From NCBI GenBank assembly GCA_945637225.1, contig CALZDE010000098.1, positions 1-7,608 of the forward strand: a stretch of 7,608 bases of DNA, written 5' to 3'. Both the position numbers and the translations under genes were made by a program. The stretch is from an uncultured Selenomonadaceae bacterium (lineage in GTDB: Bacteria; Bacillota; Negativicutes; Selenomonadales; Selenomonadaceae). Under the pieces are notes generated by a model that saw nothing but the letters and a program-made list of their open reading frames with translations, had not been told where the DNA came from and did no database searches. Positions 6,267 through 7,608 of this stretch are shown here, one piece after another (the stretch's first letter is position 1; each line of letters begins with the position of its first letter).

Positions 6267-6797
6267 ATGAAAAGTAAGATTTTAGCATTATTTTTGGCAT
6301 TAACAGTTGGTTTGACATTAATGTTATCAGGCTGTGGCGACAGCAAGCAGTCAGCGGATACATCATCTTCTTCTGTTTCCAGTGCACAGGTAACAAGCTC
6401 TGAGGGAAACAAGAAAAAAGATTCCTCTGAAGATGATTTTTATCAGCCTAGGGATCAGGCACCGCAGGGAAATTTTGATGGCGAAGTATCCAGCGGTGAT
6501 AAGAAAAATAAGAATAAAAATAGCGAGTTACGCTTCAGAAATCAAAAGCTGTTAGACCAGCATTATGAAAAGCATGGCAGGGAAATGGGCTTTAAATCCG
6601 CAAAGGAATATGAAGCCGCTGCAGTAAAGGCAGTGAACAATCCAAAGGCTCTCCATAAGCTTGAAAGTGACCAGGACAAGGGCAATACTGTTTATTACAT
6701 TGAAAAGACAAATGAATTTGTGGTAGTGTCTGCTGATGGCTTTATTCGTACCTACTTTAATCCTAGCGGTGGCAAGGCATATTACGATAGGCAGTAA
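6267..6797 (+). CDS. Small lipoprotein with a C-terminal BECR-like nuclease/toxin-type domain
   Basis: A 176-residue exported protein. Residues 1-22 are a lipoprotein signal (MKSK, hydrophobic core) with lipobox LSGC and lipidated C23. Residues 24-85 are a low-complexity Ser/Lys/Asp/Asn linker (DTSSSSVSSAQ, DKKNKNKNSE). Residues 88-176 form a compact domain: H99 and H103 in LLDQHYEKHGREMGF, helix SAKEYEAAAVKAVNNP, then strands VYYIEKTNEFVVVSADGFIRTYFNPSGG. This layout (xxxHxxKHxxE, a helical AKEY segment, a TNEF strand, then DGxIxTxFxP) resembles the barnase-EndoU-colicin E5/D-RelE nuclease fold found in phage head proteins and polymorphic toxins. The assignment is from memory of the family pattern. 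I chose the ATG at 6267, with AGAAAGGA 6 nt before it, over an ATG at 6243. It is the last gene of the ABC operon, 23 nt after the permease. No immunity gene follows. Enzyme activity is unproven. Confidence 0.8.
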   Translation: MKSKILALFLALTVGLTLMLSGCGDSKQSADTSSSSVSSAQVTSSEGNKKKDSSEDDFYQPRDQAPQGNFDGEVSSGDKKNKNKNSELRFRNQKLLDQHYEKHGREMGFKSAKEYEAAAVKAVNNPKALHKLESDQDKGNTVYYIEKTNEFVVVSADGFIRTYFNPSGGKAYYDRQ

Positions 6798-6821
6798 TCA
6801 GGAATATCAATAGAAAAACAC

Positions 6822-6850
6822 TTGCAATTATCATAAATTTATGTTATAAT
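6822..6850 (+). promoter_or_regulatory. Sigma-A promoter of the tRNA-Arg gene
   Basis: TTGCAA (6822-6827), a 17-nt spacer and a perfect TATAAT (6845-6850) predict a start near 6857, 12 nt before the mature tRNA. It begins 25 nt after the lipoprotein stop. I see no terminator for the ABC operon in between, so the operon may read into the tRNA. Confidence 0.88.
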
Positions 6851-6868
6851 CCTTGATGTTGTAAGTTT

Positions 6869-6943
6869 GCGCTCGTAGTCCAGTGGATAGGACGTTAGCC
6901 TCCGGAGCTGAAAGCGTGGGTTCGATTCCCGCCGAGCGCACCA
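6869..6943 (+). tRNA. tRNA-Arg, anticodon CCG
   Basis: A complete 75-nt cloverleaf with encoded CCA, reading the CGG codon. The acceptor GCGCTCG (6869-6875) pairs perfectly with CGAGCGC (6933-6939), discriminator A is at 6940 and CCA at 6941-6943. The D stem is GTCC/GGAC. The anticodon stem is TTAGC/GCTGA around loop CTCCGGA with anticodon CCG. The T arm is GTGGG-TTCGATT-CCCGC. It looks functional. Its 3' part lies antisense to the end of a serine recombinase gene, the usual arrangement when an element has integrated at a tRNA and kept the gene intact. No terminator follows before the recombinase coding region. Confidence 0.97.
6895..6943. other. Probable attachment-site region: tRNA 3' part overlapping the recombinase end
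   Basis: The 3' 49 nt of tRNA-Arg and the recombinase stop codon share these bases. Integration at this tRNA would leave an intact tRNA gene at one junction and a copy of part of this segment at the far junction outside the window. The exact crossover core cannot be fixed without the other end. Serine recombinase cores are often only 2 bp with short flanking identity. Confidence 0.55.
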
Positions 6944-7608
6944 CAAAGATGACATAAAGGGAGACGGTAGCAGATTTCAGTGCCTTGCGGTGTGACTACT
7001 ATTTTTTCAACAAATGAAGATACAACAGCTTTGAGCGTGTCAGGATTCTTATTAGATTCTGATACGCTTTTTTCAATGAACTTCAAAATTTCTTCACGGC
7101 TGAGAAGTGGCGTACCAACGATAGCGTTTTCTGCTTCAGCCAATTCTCTTTGAGCGGCATCCAGTTCACTGGTAAGCTGCTTGTATCTTTCAGTCTGCAT
7201 ATCATCCATGGCACCTGTGGTTTCGATGAATGAATAGAAGTTTTTGATTTTCTGTTTGATGCCGTTTACCCTGCGTTCCAATACTTCCAGATTTTTTATA
7301 TTTACGCCCTGGTCCTCAGCGAATTTCTCCAGCACCTTATCAACGATTATGACAGTACGGTTTGGGTCATCAAAGACATCCTTCAGGAAGTCAAAGGCAG
7401 CGTTTTCTATTTTGTCTGCTGACAGGGAAACATTCGGGCAGGCTTCGGCACCTTTTCTATTTTTTCTGCCGCACCGATAAAAACGGTATGCACCGGCACT
7501 GTTTGATGAAGTGGAACCGATATAGGCAGAGCCACAACATCCGCAAACGATAAGTCCAGCTAAGGGGTAATCGTGCCGCCTGCTGTTTTTTCCTCTTGCT
7601 TTTTTGCG
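6895..7608 (-). CDS. Large serine recombinase, C-terminal part (5' end beyond window)
   Basis: The last 237 residues of a site-specific serine recombinase/integrase. The frame is open from the window edge (7608) to TAA at 6895-6897, so the catalytic N-terminal domain lies outside. The fragment starts in the recombinase domain (RRHDYPLAGLIVCGCCGS), has a zinc ribbon with C22-C25 and C46-C57 (YRFYRCGRKN ... EACPN), and then a helical coiled-coil-like region (about 105-165: LEVLERRVNGIKQKI, QLTSELDAAQRELAEAE). It ends EICYRLPLCHLC. The final 15 residues (GALGGNRTHAFSSGG) are encoded by the antisense strand of the tRNA-Arg gene. The true C-terminus may therefore be set by the attachment site. Large serine recombinases of this type drive phage and conjugative element integration. 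The element type cannot be seen here. Confidence 0.93.
   Translation of the reverse strand, partial: RKKARGKNSRRHDYPLAGLIVCGCCGSAYIGSTSSNSAGAYRFYRCGRKNRKGAEACPNVSLSADKIENAAFDFLKDVFDDPNRTVIIVDKVLEKFAEDQGVNIKNLEVLERRVNGIKQKIKNFYSFIETTGAMDDMQTERYKQLTSELDAAQRELAEAENAIVGTPLLSREEILKFIEKSVSESNKNPDTLKAVVSSFVEKIVVTPQGTEICYRLPLCHLCGALGGNRTHAFSSGG
6944..7608. mobile_element. Left edge of an integrated element (phage or conjugative type), partial
   Basis: Everything visible right of the tRNA is recombinase coding sequence, convergent with the tRNA and running out of the window. A terminal integrase gene directly abutting a tRNA is a hallmark of an element boundary. The boundary position is inferred from the tRNA 3' end, and no other cargo gene is visible. 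Confidence 0.65.

Noticed and set aside
6267..6797. Lipoprotein as the missing metal-binding protein of the importer
   Set aside because: ZnuA/TroA-type proteins are about 280-330 residues with two lobes and conserved His/Asp/Glu sites. This one is 176 residues with a low-complexity linker and one small domain.
7244..7553. Plus-strand open frames near the right end
   Set aside because: Both are antisense to the recombinase, whose zinc-ribbon and coiled-coil regions are clear in the minus frame up to the edge.
1..7608. CRISPR array or tandem repeat family
   Set aside because: No regularly spaced direct repeats of 20-40 nt were seen. The only repeats are short AT-rich ones in the intergenic region.

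Overview
The window looks like chromosomal DNA of a low-to-moderate GC anaerobe of the Bacillota. Evidence for this is a bacterial class A-type RNase P RNA, a c-di-AMP (ydaO-type) riboswitch in front of a cell-wall hydrolase, near-consensus sigma-A promoters, strong Shine-Dalgarno sites and short Rho-independent terminators. Negativicutes or Clostridia are my guess; I cannot name a genus from the sequence alone. The right end is the edge of an integrated mobile element.

Layout. (1) 1-1358, minus strand: a GltA-family FAD/NAD(P) oxidoreductase (glutamate synthase small-subunit type, 406 aa) with its own promoter and a terminator hairpin. (2) 1359-1478: AT-rich divergent intergenic DNA with a 10-bp inverted repeat. 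(3) 1479-1873: RNase P RNA (rnpB) behind a perfect TTGACA-17-TATAAT promoter. (4) 1874-2068: a non-coding spacer with one weak hairpin and a candidate promoter. (5) 2082-2933: a c-di-AMP riboswitch, an exported peptidoglycan-binding NlpC/P60 endopeptidase, and a strong terminator. (6) 2952-6797: a tightly spaced five-gene plus-strand operon. It encodes an ABC-2-type exporter (ATPase and permease), a ZnuC/ZnuB-type metal importer (ATPase and permease, no binding protein) and a small lipoprotein whose C-terminal domain resembles BECR-fold nucleases/toxins. (7) 6822-6943: a promoter and an intact tRNA-Arg(CCG) gene. (8) 6895-7608, minus strand: the C-terminal part of a large serine recombinase. 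It runs off the right edge, and its last 15 codons and stop are antisense to the 3' two-thirds of the tRNA.

How the parts work together. The riboswitch ties wall remodelling to c-di-AMP, a turgor and potassium signal. The five-gene operon begins 18 nt after the hydrolase terminator with no visible promoter, so it may depend partly on readthrough from the riboswitch-controlled unit. The importer half should move Zn, Mn or Fe ions but must borrow a substrate-binding protein from elsewhere. Its ATPase carries extra Cys/His residues at both ends. The tRNA-Arg gene is the probable integration site of the element that encodes the recombinase.

The two places I would look first are the lipoprotein with the toxin-like domain and no visible immunity gene, and the recombinase/tRNA overlap.
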